A program made the translations under genes and the position numbers. Below, one piece after another: positions 29,040 to 39,183 of a stretch of DNA of 64,000 bases. The stretch comes from Akkermansia muciniphila (GTDB taxonomy: Bacteria > Verrucomicrobiota > Verrucomicrobiia > Limisphaerales > SIBE01). The notes beneath the pieces are model-generated. The model saw nothing but the letters and a program-made list of their open reading frames with translations, made no database searches and was not told the DNA's origin. The stretch is from positions 16,302-80,301 of the forward strand of contig CAMAWP010000001.1 of the NCBI GenBank assembly GCA_945861765.1, written 5' to 3'. Numbering within the stretch: the stretch's first letter is position 1; each line of letters begins with the position of its first letter.

Positions 29040-29838
29040 GCAAGGCAGACTGCGGAAGAGAGTTCGCTTGCGTCAACATTGAGGTACCGGATGAAACAAG
29101 AATCTGATTGCGAGCGTACCGGGTAGATTCTTCAGCGACATCTGTGTCGGTGATGCGAGAAACTGCCGCACTAAGATTCTCCTTGGTAACGACTAATTGA
29201 TCGCTTGTGAAGTTAAGCCGAGCTTGGTAGGCACCCAGTCTAGCGCGATCCTGCGCCACTTGACTGGTGGCCTCTAGCACTAAAGCCAGCGCCGCTTGGG
29301 CGAATGTGGTGGAGGAAATCGAAACGGCTGTGGAGATAGCGTTCGCATAGGCAGTGTTCCCAAGGATATCCGTCCCAGCCATGGCGAAAGTGTTTCCGCT
29401 CGAATCGACAGTGACATCAAAGGTACTACTCGAGAAAAGCGTCACAGCGTTGTATGTCTTCAGGGCCGTGACGCTAATGTAATCCTGAAGTTGGGTAAAC
29501 TCCTTATTGTAGAGCGACAAGTCCGTACCTGATTTAGTGGTGTCCTGCGCAAGCATGGCAAGTTCACCCATACGACTGAGCGCCTTGTCAATCGTCTTCA
29601 TAAACCCGTCTTGGGTTTGGGTCAACGATACGGCATTGACCACGTTCGACATCGCAGAATCCAAGCGAGCAATCTGGGCCTGCAAGCGTGAAGAAACAGC
29701 CAAACCGGCGGCATCGTCTGATGGGGTAACGATTTTGGTGCCCGAGCTTAACCTAGAGAGCGACTTGGCGAGACTATGCGCGCTCATGTTCAGGTTGTTT
29801 GCGTTTTGGAGGGCTTCGATATTTGTATTGATTACCAT
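29023..29838 (-). CDS. fliC: Flagellin (tandem paralogue)
   Basis: SLAKSLSRLSSGTKIVTPSDDAAGLAVSSRLQAQIARLDSAM; C-term SRITDTDVAEESTRYARNQILVSSGTSMLTQANSLPQSALRLLQG. Confidence 0.97.
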   Translation of the reverse strand: MVINTNIEALQNANNLNMSAHSLAKSLSRLSSGTKIVTPSDDAAGLAVSSRLQAQIARLDSAMSNVVNAVSLTQTQDGFMKTIDKALSRMGELAMLAQDTTKSGTDLSLYNKEFTQLQDYISVTALKTYNAVTLFSSSTFDVTVDSSGNTFAMAGTDILGNTAYANAISTAVSISSTTFAQAALALVLEATSQVAQDRARLGAYQARLNFTSDQLVVTKENLSAAVSRITDTDVAEESTRYARNQILVSSGTSMLTQANSLPQSALRLLQG

Positions 29839-29843
29839 AATCT

Positions 29844-30158
29844 TTAGAGCAGTTTAACTTTTTCCCTATTCTGAACGGGCGTTTGCAGCCCAGGTGAACT
29901 TACTTCAAGCTGACGCTCGGCTGTCTGCAAAGCAGACTTCTTGCCACTTAACAGACGCTCCAAGACAGCGCGGGAAGCACCGACTGCTTGCGCATTATTT
30001 GCCTGGATTTCGTCATAAACTTCTTTGCGGAGGATATGGATCTCTCTCGGTGCGGTCACCCCGATCTTAACCACTTCCCCTTCGACTCGGAGCACATTAA
30101 TCGTAATCCGACCATCGATTATGATGCTCTCATTAATTCTTCGGGAAAGGACTAGCAT
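29844..30158 (-). CDS. csrA: Carbon storage regulator CsrA
   Basis: MLVLSRRINESIIIDGRITINVLRVEGEVVKIGVTAPREIHILRKEVYDEIQ. Confidence 0.97.
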   Translation of the reverse strand: MLVLSRRINESIIIDGRITINVLRVEGEVVKIGVTAPREIHILRKEVYDEIQANNAQAVGASRAVLERLLSGKKSALQTAERQLEVSSPGLQTPVQNREKVKLL

Positions 30159-30179
30159 GGGGGTTCAATAATTTTGCGA

Positions 30180-30617
30180 CTAATTGCTAACCGGATGTTT
30201 GATGGACAAAGTGGAAGCGTTCTTAGGAACCACTTGACGGCCAATCAAAGCGTGACGGTTATAGACGATCGGCCCTTTTAAATTGACTGTGATGGAACCG
30301 TCAGGATGGAACGTGGCGATGTTCACGACTACCGCATCATCAGGATCAGTCAGGCCAAGAAAACTCACGTCTTCACCCGTCAGTTCGATCTGATAAAACT
30401 CGACGACGTAGGAAGGAGGAACCGCCAAAAAGCACAAGCCATTGCCGCTCTGGCCCTCGAGCCACAAGAACGGATGGAGATCGGGAAAGGCATGGAGCTT
30501 GTACTCTTTGATTTGCTCAAATCCTAGCAGCCCGCAAGGAAACCGCAGATCCAACGCAGGTTCTGTGAAAAGAGGGATGATCTTCTCTTTCACCCGATTT
30601 TGTTGTATAGTGAGCAT
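30180..30617 (-). CDS. fliW: Flagellar assembly factor FliW
   Basis: FPCGLLGFEQIKEYKLHAFPDLHPFLWLEG...VNLKGPIVYNRHALIGRQVV. Confidence 0.92.
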   Translation of the reverse strand: MLTIQQNRVKEKIIPLFTEPALDLRFPCGLLGFEQIKEYKLHAFPDLHPFLWLEGQSGNGLCFLAVPPSYVVEFYQIELTGEDVSFLGLTDPDDAVVVNIATFHPDGSITVNLKGPIVYNRHALIGRQVVPKNASTLSIKHPVSN

Positions 30618-30633
30618 AGCGACGAAGGGCGTT

Positions 30634-30650
30634 TAGCAGCGACTATGCCA
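30634..30650 (-). promoter_or_regulatory. Possible sigma-54-type promoter before fliW-csrA-fliC
   Basis: Minus strand TGGCATAGTCGCTGCTA keeps GG-N10-GC; very close to the annotated fliW start. Confidence 0.4.
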
Positions 30651-30962
30651 GCCGGTTTTCCACTGAGATCCGAAGCCCCAACTCCGAACGAGTCATTAAA
30701 GCCTCGCAATACACGGAACACTCAAGAAGACAATGAGTTGTGGAACACGCCCCACTCGCTCGACGCCTCCGGAACTCTCTTCCTCACCTCCTCAACCCTC
30801 CACGCGCTCGGGGTATTTAGTGATTTGAACAGCAAGTATCGAGGTTTATGTCGAGTGCAACCTGACATCACGGTTGACGCCGAACAACCGCTTCAAATCG
30901 GGGAAAGGAAAATAACGCCATCGGCGTAGGTAGAAAATGCCCCGAAGTGCGGATGCACGCCT

Positions 30963-32078
30963 TTATCCCACAGAGACATCAAATAAGGACTGGGGTGAGG
31001 CTGGGCCGAAATCTCCAGGGATGTTCTGACCACCCGACAGATAAAGCACCGGCAACTTTGCTCCAAGCAATAGATTCCAAAACTTACTCCAACGATTCTC
31101 CTCGTCCATGTGACTTAAGATCAACCCAGCCAACGGCAGGACGGAGAAAGCTCGGACGTGGGCCAGCAAATGGTTCAAGTCGTAAGCGGCATTGAGCACC
31201 AGAAACACTCGGGCGGGCTTGAATGCTTCGATCTGCTCGGCCATCAATGCAATCCCATCAGAATTACTGGCGGACACTCCAGGGAGATCTACGAATTGTC
31301 GCCGCGAACCTTCGTTGACCGATTCAACCGTCCAAACTCGTTCTACAGGAACGCCCAAGATCTCGCCGTGAATGCTCAAGAACTCCGCAGTGTTCGCGAC
31401 ATGGCTATCCAACCGCCAGACTCGCGCCTGCTGGTTTTCCAAAAGAACCTGTTGAGTTAACCACTTGCATAGGCAAGTCGTCTTTCCAACACCCGGCGTT
31501 CCTACTAGGATGCGCGTTTCGTCCGGACTGCTACGGTTGCGCGCCGCCAAGCGATTCCAGTATTCCAACAGAAAGTCCTGCGCGGCAACAAATTCCCCCT
31601 TAAGATCGCCCGCGCGTCGTCCATCTTGCCGAGAGCGCACTTGATCGACGAGCCAGTGCGCATGGAGAGGCATTATCCCCAAATTCTCCAACATCCGAGT
31701 TAACTCCAATTCCTCGTTAGGGGGAGGGGTGGCAGGTGCGGCCCGCTCAATCGGTCTTCGTTCAACGTAATCCGGCTCGGGCAAAACACTCTCGGAAGAA
31801 GGGCGACGGGGGGCCGGACGTAGAGAAGGAGCGGCAAATTGCTGGCGTAACTGCTCGATTTTCTTGTTGAGATCCACCACCGCTTCCCGTTTCGGTTGAG
31901 TGGCAGGCGGAGTCGGGAGTGTCGCTTGAACCTCGATTTGCGGTTTTTTCCATATTCGGCTCAGACCGGCGGCTGATGTCTTGCGAACGTTCACCACGAC
32001 GGCGTGAGGGCCGAGCTGGCGATGCACCTCCGCCAAAGCTTGAGCCGCGGAGTCCGCGATGATTGTGATCAATTTCAT
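30963..32078 (-). CDS. flhF: Divergent FlhF-like SRP-family GTPase
   Basis: N-term MKLITIIADSAAQALAEVHRQLGPHAVVVNVRK; P-loop VGTPGVGKTTCLCKWL; adjacent to flhA. Start set at Met 32078. Confidence 0.8.
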   Translation of the reverse strand: MKLITIIADSAAQALAEVHRQLGPHAVVVNVRKTSAAGLSRIWKKPQIEVQATLPTPPATQPKREAVVDLNKKIEQLRQQFAAPSLRPAPRRPSSESVLPEPDYVERRPIERAAPATPPPNEELELTRMLENLGIMPLHAHWLVDQVRSRQDGRRAGDLKGEFVAAQDFLLEYWNRLAARNRSSPDETRILVGTPGVGKTTCLCKWLTQQVLLENQQARVWRLDSHVANTAEFLSIHGEILGVPVERVWTVESVNEGSRRQFVDLPGVSASNSDGIALMAEQIEAFKPARVFLVLNAAYDLNHLLAHVRAFSVLPLAGLILSHMDEENRWSKFWNLLLGAKLPVLYLSGGQNIPGDFGPASPQSLFDVSVG

Positions 32079-32275
32079 TTCGTTGCGGTCATGAGAACAG
32101 AGAGCGTGAGGTTCGTTCCGCCCCTTTCGGCCTAGTGTGGGCAAAAAGCAAATAGGAACTTGAGATCAAATATAAGGGCTGAATCTCCTGGGAACTCATA
32201 GCTTACAACTTATTTCTATCGCGGCTTCTAGGCTTTTTCCAGAAAATAGCTCTGAATCTCCGCGAGGCGGTGAGC

Positions 32276-34399
32276 CTAGGCTGGACTGGGGATTGATCCG
32301 GCGGATTGTATCTCGACTCTTGGCGGAAGCTCCTCGTAGGCGAGAAATGCCACTTCAGGGAAATTCGCGGCGAAAAACCGCCGCAAGCCGAGTCGAATGG
32401 TCGCCGAGCAAATGACCACCGGCACCCTGCCTTCAGCAATCATCGGCTGCACGGCTTTGGAGAGGTGATACGTCACGTGCTGGGCGAGCTTCGGCTCCAT
32501 AAAGAGCAACGTTTCATTCGGAGACTGGCGAAGTCCTTTAGCGATCTCCTCCTCCAGCCAAGGGTCCATGGTGATCGTTTGAATAGCCCCTTGATCGTTC
32601 TGATACGGTTTGATGATTTGCGGACCAAGCGTGCGTCGGGCCTGTTCAGAAAGTTCGTCTGGATTTTTCGTCATACCTGCGTAGTCGGCAACTTTTTCCA
32701 GGATGCCGACCAGGTTCCGGATAGAGACAGCTTCACCGAGTAAATTCTGTAGAATTCGCTGAATCTGGCCTGTGTTGAGCAACCCAGGCACCAACTCGTT
32801 GATGAGTGCAGGATTATTCTGTTTGAGGTTATCCAGCAGCACCTGCACGTCTTGCCGACTTATGATCTGATGGCAACTCCGTTTGATCGTCTCGCCCAAA
32901 TGAGTGACCAGCACAGACGGGGGATCGACAATCGTGTAGCCCGCGACCTCGGCATTCCTACGCTCTACCTCTTTAACCCAAATAGCCGGAAGCCCGAAGA
33001 CTGGTTCGGTGGTCGGAATTCCGGGCACGACGGTTTTGCTGTTGGCGGTGTTCATCGCCAAGAAGTGGCCGGGCATGACCTCCCCACGCGCGATGAAGTG
33101 GCCCCGCAACAAGAATCGATATTCATTCGGTCCCAGTTGCAGGTTGTCGCGAAGCCGGATCGGCGGAATGATGAAGCCCATTTCTTGGACAAAATTGCGG
33201 CGGACACCGGTCACCCGTTCCAAGAGGTCGCCTCCTTTGCGGGCATCGGCCAGCGCCACTAATCCGTAGCCCAGTTCGATCTGCAAAGTATCGACGTTTA
33301 AGAGAGTCTCTAGCTTTTCCGGTGCGGCAGCGGGGCGAGCGCCTTGTTGACTTCCGTCCTTATTAGTCTCGTCGGCAGCTTGGCTTGGCGAAGCGGGGGA
33401 TGCATCAGACTGGGTTGGTAACACTCCGCTCTTCTTGAGAAGCTGCCCAATTCCAGCAAAAACCCCAGCCAAAATAAGGAACGGCATCATTGGCAACCCA
33501 GGGACGAGGGACAACACAAAAAGGGATCCGGCCAAAATGTTTAAAACCTTGGGAGAAAAGAAAAGTTGCCGTGTGAGACTATACCCAAGGTTTTCCTTGG
33601 ACGCGGCGCGCGTCACCAAAATACCCGCGGCAGTGGAGGTGATCAGGGCAGGTATCTGGGTGACCAGACCGTCGCCAATGGACAGGATCGTATACTTCTG
33701 GAGCGCCTCGAGCAAGGGAAGCCCCTTTTGAACCACACCAATACCGAAGCCACCCAGGACGTTGATGATTGTGATCAAGACGGCGGCGACGGCATCGCCG
33801 CGCACGAATTTGCTGGCACCGTCCATTGCCCCGTAGAAGTCCGCTTCTTGTTGCAAAGCCGAGCGCCGCGCACGTGCTTGCTCCTCTTTGATCAGTCCGG
33901 CGTTCAATTCCGCGTCGATGGACATTTGCTTTCCTGGCAAAGCATCCAAAGTGAAGCGCGCGGCGACTTCCGCGATACGGCCCGCGCCTTTTGTGATGAC
34001 GATAAAATTGATGACCGTGAGGATGAGGAAGACGACAGTGCCAACCACGTAGTTGCCTCCGACCATATAGATGCCGAACGCTTCGATGATCTTGCCAGCA
34101 AATCCGTTCAATAAGATGAGGCGCGTGGAGGCAACGTTCAATCCCAGGCGAAACAAAGTTAGGATCAGGAGCAGTGTCGGAAACCCAGTGAAGTCCGACG
34201 GCTCCTTGACGTACAAAATGACGAGTAAGATTAAGAGCGACGAAGCAATGCTAAGAGTCAAAAGCAAGTCCAACAGAATCGTTGGCACTGGCTGGATCAG
34301 CAACAGCAAGGTGCCAAACATGAAGATGACGAGCCCTAAGTCGCCATACTTCCAAAAGCGCTTAATCGGGATCTGTGCTGTAGCTGCGGCCGTGCTCAT
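32276..34399 (-). CDS. flhA: Flagellar biosynthesis protein FlhA
   Basis: LLTLSIASSLLILLVILYVKEPSDFTGFPTLLLILTLFRLGLNVASTRLIL; KGAGRIAEVAARFTLDALPGKQMSIDAELNAG. Confidence 0.98.
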   Translation of the reverse strand: MSTAAATAQIPIKRFWKYGDLGLVIFMFGTLLLLIQPVPTILLDLLLTLSIASSLLILLVILYVKEPSDFTGFPTLLLILTLFRLGLNVASTRLILLNGFAGKIIEAFGIYMVGGNYVVGTVVFLILTVINFIVITKGAGRIAEVAARFTLDALPGKQMSIDAELNAGLIKEEQARARRSALQQEADFYGAMDGASKFVRGDAVAAVLITIINVLGGFGIGVVQKGLPLLEALQKYTILSIGDGLVTQIPALITSTAAGILVTRAASKENLGYSLTRQLFFSPKVLNILAGSLFVLSLVPGLPMMPFLILAGVFAGIGQLLKKSGVLPTQSDASPASPSQAADETNKDGSQQGARPAAAPEKLETLLNVDTLQIELGYGLVALADARKGGDLLERVTGVRRNFVQEMGFIIPPIRLRDNLQLGPNEYRFLLRGHFIARGEVMPGHFLAMNTANSKTVVPGIPTTEPVFGLPAIWVKEVERRNAEVAGYTIVDPPSVLVTHLGETIKRSCHQIISRQDVQVLLDNLKQNNPALINELVPGLLNTGQIQRILQNLLGEAVSIRNLVGILEKVADYAGMTKNPDELSEQARRTLGPQIIKPYQNDQGAIQTITMDPWLEEEIAKGLRQSPNETLLFMEPKLAQHVTYHLSKAVQPMIAEGRVPVVICSATIRLGLRRFFAANFPEVAFLAYEELPPRVEIQSAGSIPSPA

Positions 34400-35490
34400 G
34401 ACGGAACCTGCTGTCCTTCCACGTAGTAGCGGTAACGGTTAACCCGATAGACGTAGGCCAAAACCTCCGCCACCGCGGCATAGACTTGAGGAGGCACTTC
34501 CTGCCCCACCTTGCAGTGCTTAAAAAGCATTCGAGCGATTGGCTTGTTTTCCACGATTGGAATCTGAAACTGCTGCGCGAGTTCACGGATGCGCAAGGCA
34601 TTTAGACGCGCCCCCTTCGCGACGAGTTTTGGAGCACGCATCGTCTTTCGGTTGTAACGAAGCACCACCGCGAGGTGTGTTGGATTCGTGATCACGACGT
34701 CAGCCGTCGGGATTTCCTTCGCCCAATTTCCGCGCAAAAGCGCCAGACGACGTTTCCTCATCTCGCTTTTGACCGCCGGGTTTCCTTCGGTATTCTTGGA
34801 CTCGTCTTTGACCTCCTCCTTGGTCATCATGAGGTCCTTATTGTGCTTCCATAACTGAAATCCGTAATCAGCCGCCGCAATGAAAGTTAATCCGAAGATG
34901 ACCCTGACAGTAACCGACTTAACGGACTCCACCATAAACGCAACGATGTCTCCAAAGCTGGTCGCGGTGTAAAAAATCGGGTGTCCCAGAAGCTGTTTGA
35001 TGACGAGATAGGTAAAGCCTAAGATCACCAATAATTTCAAAAGGCCGACCACGACCTTCATCAGTGAAGCAGGTGACGGCTGAAAAAGACTCATCAGATT
35101 GGGAATAGGATTCAGGCGCTCCAATTTCATTTCCAAACGCTCCAACGACACCTGGAAACGGCTTTGCAGCCCCCCAGACAAAATCCCCGCCACCACACAG
35201 ACCAGCATCACGGGCAAGACACAAATAGCCAGCCAGTTGAGAAACATGGCGAAATGCTGATGGATAGAGTCCGCCGTAATCGTGTAACTCCCAAGGTGCC
35301 CCAACGTCTCAACGAAGGATGTCGTGAGAACCCGGAACGTGCTCTCACTCGTCTGTGTCACCGCCAAAAAACCAGCCGTCAGAGCAAAGACTGTTTGGAT
35401 CTCTGCCGTCCGAGCAAATTGTCCTTTGCTCGCGGCTTCCCCCATCTTTTTCCCCGTCGGTTTCTCTGTTCTATTGTCGCTGTCGCTCAT
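34396..35490 (-). CDS. flhB: Flagellar biosynthesis protein FlhB
   Basis: DSDNRTEKPTGKKMGEAASKGQFARTAEI; TADVVITNPTHLAVVLRYN (NPTH autocleavage motif). Confidence 0.98.
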   Translation of the reverse strand: MSDSDNRTEKPTGKKMGEAASKGQFARTAEIQTVFALTAGFLAVTQTSESTFRVLTTSFVETLGHLGSYTITADSIHQHFAMFLNWLAICVLPVMLVCVVAGILSGGLQSRFQVSLERLEMKLERLNPIPNLMSLFQPSPASLMKVVVGLLKLLVILGFTYLVIKQLLGHPIFYTATSFGDIVAFMVESVKSVTVRVIFGLTFIAAADYGFQLWKHNKDLMMTKEEVKDESKNTEGNPAVKSEMRKRRLALLRGNWAKEIPTADVVITNPTHLAVVLRYNRKTMRAPKLVAKGARLNALRIRELAQQFQIPIVENKPIARMLFKHCKVGQEVPPQVYAAVAEVLAYVYRVNRYRYYVEGQQVPS

Positions 35491-35494
35491 CGTG

Positions 35495-36256
35495 TCATTG
35501 TCCCCCCAAAAGCCTGCTCACCTCGATGATATCCTGCGGGACTTTCTTCAGGTTATCCGAGATCAATTGAGCCATTAAATTGAGGCTGAAACCAAAAACG
35601 ATTAATCCCGCCAACAGCTTAATCGTGAAGCTTTCGAAGAAGATGTTCATCTGGGGAACCGCCCGCCCCATCATCATCATCACGACACCCAATAAGAAGC
35701 TGACCGCCATTAAGGGCGCGGCGATCTGAACCGCAAGCAAAAAAATCCTGCCGACCCGGTAGATGAAATCATCATAGAGCGCAATGCTCAGCCCACCGCT
35801 GCCGATGGGCAAAACCGAATACGTCTGCTGAAAAGCGCTGATCAACACGTGATGCATGTCCAAACTCAGGAACAGCATAGTGGCCAGCAAATTCAGTACC
35901 GCCGCCGGAACATCGACCTCAGCTCCGTCTGGCGTGATCAGCGTGGCAGTTTGCAATCCGATATCCGTCGAGATGAAATTGCCAGCCAACTGCACCGCAT
36001 AAAAATAAATCCGACAAATCAGACCCAGAAAAAGGCCTAATGTGATCTCCTTAAAGATCAGCAATATTAAGGGCAACAACCCCATGCTCGAAACATCGAG
36101 CGAGTTGTCCAACCCAGGAGCAACCATCAAACTCAAAAACGCCGCTAGTGCAACCCGCAGCCGAACGGGGATATTTGGGCTTGAGAACAGAGGAAAGGTG
36201 ACCAAAAAAGCACCTGCGCGCATGAAAACCAGGAACCAAGTAAAAAAGGCGATCAT
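35495..36256 (-). CDS. fliR: Flagellar biosynthesis protein FliR
   Basis: FMRAGAFLVTFPLFSSPNIPVRLRVALAAFLSLMV; position after flhB. Confidence 0.95.
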   Translation of the reverse strand: MIAFFTWFLVFMRAGAFLVTFPLFSSPNIPVRLRVALAAFLSLMVAPGLDNSLDVSSMGLLPLILLIFKEITLGLFLGLICRIYFYAVQLAGNFISTDIGLQTATLITPDGAEVDVPAAVLNLLATMLFLSLDMHHVLISAFQQTYSVLPIGSGGLSIALYDDFIYRVGRIFLLAVQIAAPLMAVSFLLGVVMMMMGRAVPQMNIFFESFTIKLLAGLIVFGFSLNLMAQLISDNLKKVPQDIIEVSRLLGGQ

Positions 36257-36314
36257 GCTTTAATATTTTCCCATTCATTACACTGTGAAACGCAAGCACT
36301 GAGGCACAGTCCAG

Positions 36315-36584
36315 CTAGCGAGCCATTTCGGGTAAACTGCCGATCATTCCCACCGTAAAATCCATGAGGGTTCGAACGAGCCACGGCAAGATGAAAAACA
36401 ACAATCCTACGACTGCCAAAGCTTTCGGCACGAAGGAGAGTGTCTGTTCTTGAATTGAAGTTACCGTCTGAAAAAGGCTGACCAAAAGGCCCACCAGCAG
36501 AGCCGTCAGCAAAAACGGAGCAGCAACCACCACGGCCTGGCTGAGGAGCTTTCGAAGCAGGTCAATGAAATAGTCCGGTGACAT
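36315..36584 (-). CDS. fliQ: Flagellar biosynthesis protein FliQ
   Basis: VVVAAPFLLTALLVGLLVSLFQTVTSIQEQTLSFVPKALAV. Confidence 0.96.
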   Translation of the reverse strand: MSPDYFIDLLRKLLSQAVVVAAPFLLTALLVGLLVSLFQTVTSIQEQTLSFVPKALAVVGLLFFILPWLVRTLMDFTVGMIGSLPEMAR

Positions 36585-36587
36585 GGT

Positions 36588-37466
36588 TTACGTTGCAAAG
36601 CTAGCAGCCAAGGATCGCGCCAGGAGCGACCACCCATCGACCAGCACAAACAGCAGGATTTTCAACGGCATGGAGATGAGGGCAGGAGGCAGCATCATCA
36701 ACCCCAAACTCATCAGGACAATGGCTACCACGAAATCGATCAGAATGAACGGGATAAAGATGACAAATCCCATCTGAAATCCGGTCCGAATTTCGCTCAG
36801 AATGAAGCCTGGGATAATTACACGCATTGGGAGTTGATCGGTTGTCACTGGTCCTAATCTCGCCAATTCGACAAAGACCTCCACATCTTTGGCGCGCGCC
36901 TGCTGTAACATGAAATTCCGCATATGGCCCGTCGCTCTCTGGAAAGCCTCCACACTGGTAATCTGGCCCGCGGAGTAAGGCTGCAGGGCATCGGCGTTAA
37001 TTTTCTCGTAAGTGGGTGCCATGATGAAAAAGGTCAAAAACAGCGAGAACCCGACCATCAACTGACTGTTCGGGTTGCCTTGCAAAGAGAGCGCAGTTCG
37101 CAGGAAAGAAAACACGATGACAATCCGCGTAAAACTGGTCATCAACATCACTAGTGACGGAGCCAAAGTGAGCAAAGTGAATAAAAAGACAATACGGATA
37201 GCGACGTCCACATCCTTAGGCTGACTTGGAAGATTGAGCCCAAGGTTGAAATTGTAGGGCGAGAAGCTGTTTGTGGAGCTGCCGAGCGCCCCTGCACCAG
37301 CTTGAGCCATCAGCCAACAACTCCCGAAAGATCCAAACACCAAGAGAACCAATGAGATTAAAACATATCGAGGCAACCGACAGCCAAAAAGATTGCGCGC
37401 CACGGCTGGCCTCGGAGCGGCCACCACCACAGCCGAAGGTTGGCTCGTCTCAAATCGGCTCTTCAT
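36588..37466 (-). CDS. fliP: Flagellar biosynthesis protein FliP
   Basis: LFTLLTLAPSLVMLMTSFTRIVIVFSFLRTALSLQGNPNSQLMVGFSLFLTFFIMAPTYEKI. Confidence 0.97.
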   Translation of the reverse strand: MKSRFETSQPSAVVVAAPRPAVARNLFGCRLPRYVLISLVLLVFGSFGSCWLMAQAGAGALGSSTNSFSPYNFNLGLNLPSQPKDVDVAIRIVFLFTLLTLAPSLVMLMTSFTRIVIVFSFLRTALSLQGNPNSQLMVGFSLFLTFFIMAPTYEKINADALQPYSAGQITSVEAFQRATGHMRNFMLQQARAKDVEVFVELARLGPVTTDQLPMRVIIPGFILSEIRTGFQMGFVIFIPFILIDFVVAIVLMSLGLMMLPPALISMPLKILLFVLVDGWSLLARSLAASFAT

Positions 37467-37912
37467 GCCTTCCGTCCCTGTAAGGCATTCAATTGTTCAG
37501 AGAATGGCGAGTGATCGAGACTGGCGGGACCCTCCGCTGGAGCATCTGGGAGTGAACTCAGCAAGCTGACTCCCGTTGCTGAAACAGAAACCAAAAATCG
37601 ATGATGATAATAGCCAACCACCAAGAGTGAATTGCGATACCCCAACGATCTGCTTTCTAAAACCTTCAATTGAGCTGGGCTGCTTTGATAAAGCGAGAAG
37701 AACCGAGATTTCTTAAAGATCCACACCCCGGCGACAAAGACTGCGATGACGAGGAAGAAAGCCCCGACGATGCGGATCAACGTTTCGAGGAGAGTGCTCG
37801 GAGATTGTTGCAGCACCGAGGAGGTATTCGTCGCGACACTAGCTGCTTGCACCGCGATGCTGACCGAAGTAAGGACCAGAAAAGAAAGACCAAAGAGCGG
37901 TCGGCCTTTCAT
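37463..37912 (-). CDS. fliO: Flagellar biosynthesis protein FliO
   Basis: Single TM plus LKVLESRSLGYRNSLLVVGYYHHRFLVSVSATGVSLLSSL; between fliN and fliP. Confidence 0.82.
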   Translation of the reverse strand: MKGRPLFGLSFLVLTSVSIAVQAASVATNTSSVLQQSPSTLLETLIRIVGAFFLVIAVFVAGVWIFKKSRFFSLYQSSPAQLKVLESRSLGYRNSLLVVGYYHHRFLVSVSATGVSLLSSLPDAPAEGPASLDHSPFSEQLNALQGRKA

Positions 37913-38178
37913 GTTGCACCTGGCTTGGCAAGGATTTCGGTGAGCTTGATCCCGAAATTCTCCTCTACCACCACGACCTCGCCCCGAGCAACCAACTTTT
38001 GATTCACATAGAGGTCCACCGACGCATTAGCCGGCTTATCCAACTGCACCACGGATCCAACGTTCAGTTGCAGGAGATCTCGCATCGATATCTGGCAACT
38101 GCCTAATTCAACCGTAAGCCTAATCGGGACATCCAGAAGAAATTCCAATGTGGGGCTACTGTCAGCGGCGGTGCTCAT
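37909..38178 (-). CDS. fliN: Flagellar motor switch protein FliN
   Basis: LLDVPIRLTVELGSCQISMRDLLQLNVGSVVQLDKPANASVDLYVNQKLVARGEVVVVEENFGIKLTEI. Confidence 0.96.
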   Translation of the reverse strand: MSTAADSSPTLEFLLDVPIRLTVELGSCQISMRDLLQLNVGSVVQLDKPANASVDLYVNQKLVARGEVVVVEENFGIKLTEILAKPGAT

Positions 38179-38193
38179 AAGTTCTTGAAATCT

Positions 38194-39174
38194 TTAGGTC
38201 GGTAAAATTTTTGTTATTTCAACGGCACTTTTAGGCCCCGAGCTGCCGACCCGGCCGATGTACTTCGGCAAATGAGCCAGGCAAACCTCCACTCGGTTCA
38301 GTTGAGTTGAATCCAATGGAATAACGTCGCCCACTTGGAAATTGAGCAAATCACGTGTCGTGATCTCCAAATCCCTCCACTCTGCTGTGAGAGGAATGTT
38401 CACTTCATCAAATGCAGAGTTCCACTTGGGTATGACCAGTTCTTTAACGGTTTTATCTTTTCTCAACCCCTCCGGATCCAATGAAAGGTTACGGACAAGC
38501 GGGTCCAACATTTTCACGGGCATCACCATCAGCATTTGCTCGATGCAATCACCGATTCCCGCCTCCATCTTGAGCAAGTAAAAAGTCTCGTCCGAACCGC
38601 CAATTTGCAAATAGCGAGGGTTGCTCTCGTGTCCGAGCAAGACGGGTCGTAGTTCATCCACGCTTTTCCACGGTGTACACCATTCCTTGATCGCGATCTG
38701 AGCCATTTGATTGATCAAAGCAATTTCCACCTCGCGAAGAGCTCTCGGATTTACGGAAAACCCTTTTCCGCCCAGCATTCGATCCGCTATGGCCAAAGCG
38801 AGCGGCGGTGGTATATCGAGGATGCCGATACCCCGGAGTGGCTCGATCTTAAACAGGATCATGAGCCGGGGCGGCGGAGTCGTATCCATGAACTTGGGCA
38901 ATGTGATCGTATCCAGGGAGAGAAGCTCCAATGTGAATTCGATGCGCAAAAACATGGAGAGACGAGCCCCCACACCGCGAATGACAGATTCGTTGTGAGA
39001 CTTGAAGCGGTGCAACTCGCTAGTGGAAAGCGCCGCCGATTGCCCGAAAGCAAAATTCCTGATCCGATCCCCTGCGACACTCGTTTTGACCCCGCGGAAT
39101 GTGAATACGGGTACCGACTGAGAGGCAGCAGAGGAAGACGGATTTTGAACCGCGGGTGAGCCGACGCGAGCCAT
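38194..39174 (-). CDS. fliM: Flagellar motor switch protein FliM
   Basis: LGGKGFSVNPRALREVEIALINQMAQIAIKEW; C-terminal SpoA-like LEITTRDLLNFQVGDVIPLDS. Confidence 0.95.
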   Translation of the reverse strand: MARVGSPAVQNPSSSAASQSVPVFTFRGVKTSVAGDRIRNFAFGQSAALSTSELHRFKSHNESVIRGVGARLSMFLRIEFTLELLSLDTITLPKFMDTTPPPRLMILFKIEPLRGIGILDIPPPLALAIADRMLGGKGFSVNPRALREVEIALINQMAQIAIKEWCTPWKSVDELRPVLLGHESNPRYLQIGGSDETFYLLKMEAGIGDCIEQMLMVMPVKMLDPLVRNLSLDPEGLRKDKTVKELVIPKWNSAFDEVNIPLTAEWRDLEITTRDLLNFQVGDVIPLDSTQLNRVEVCLAHLPKYIGRVGSSGPKSAVEITKILPT

Positions 39175-39183
39175 GGCTTTAGT

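Noticed and set aside
30600-30929. 109-aa plus-strand ORF in the flhF-fliW gap
   Set aside because: No recognisable domain, composition unlike neighbours, overlaps the likely fliW promoter; probably spurious.
32306-34114. Numerous antisense ORFs across flhA and other flagellar genes
   Set aside because: Overlap confidently assigned genes; charged, low-information translations typical of antisense frames.
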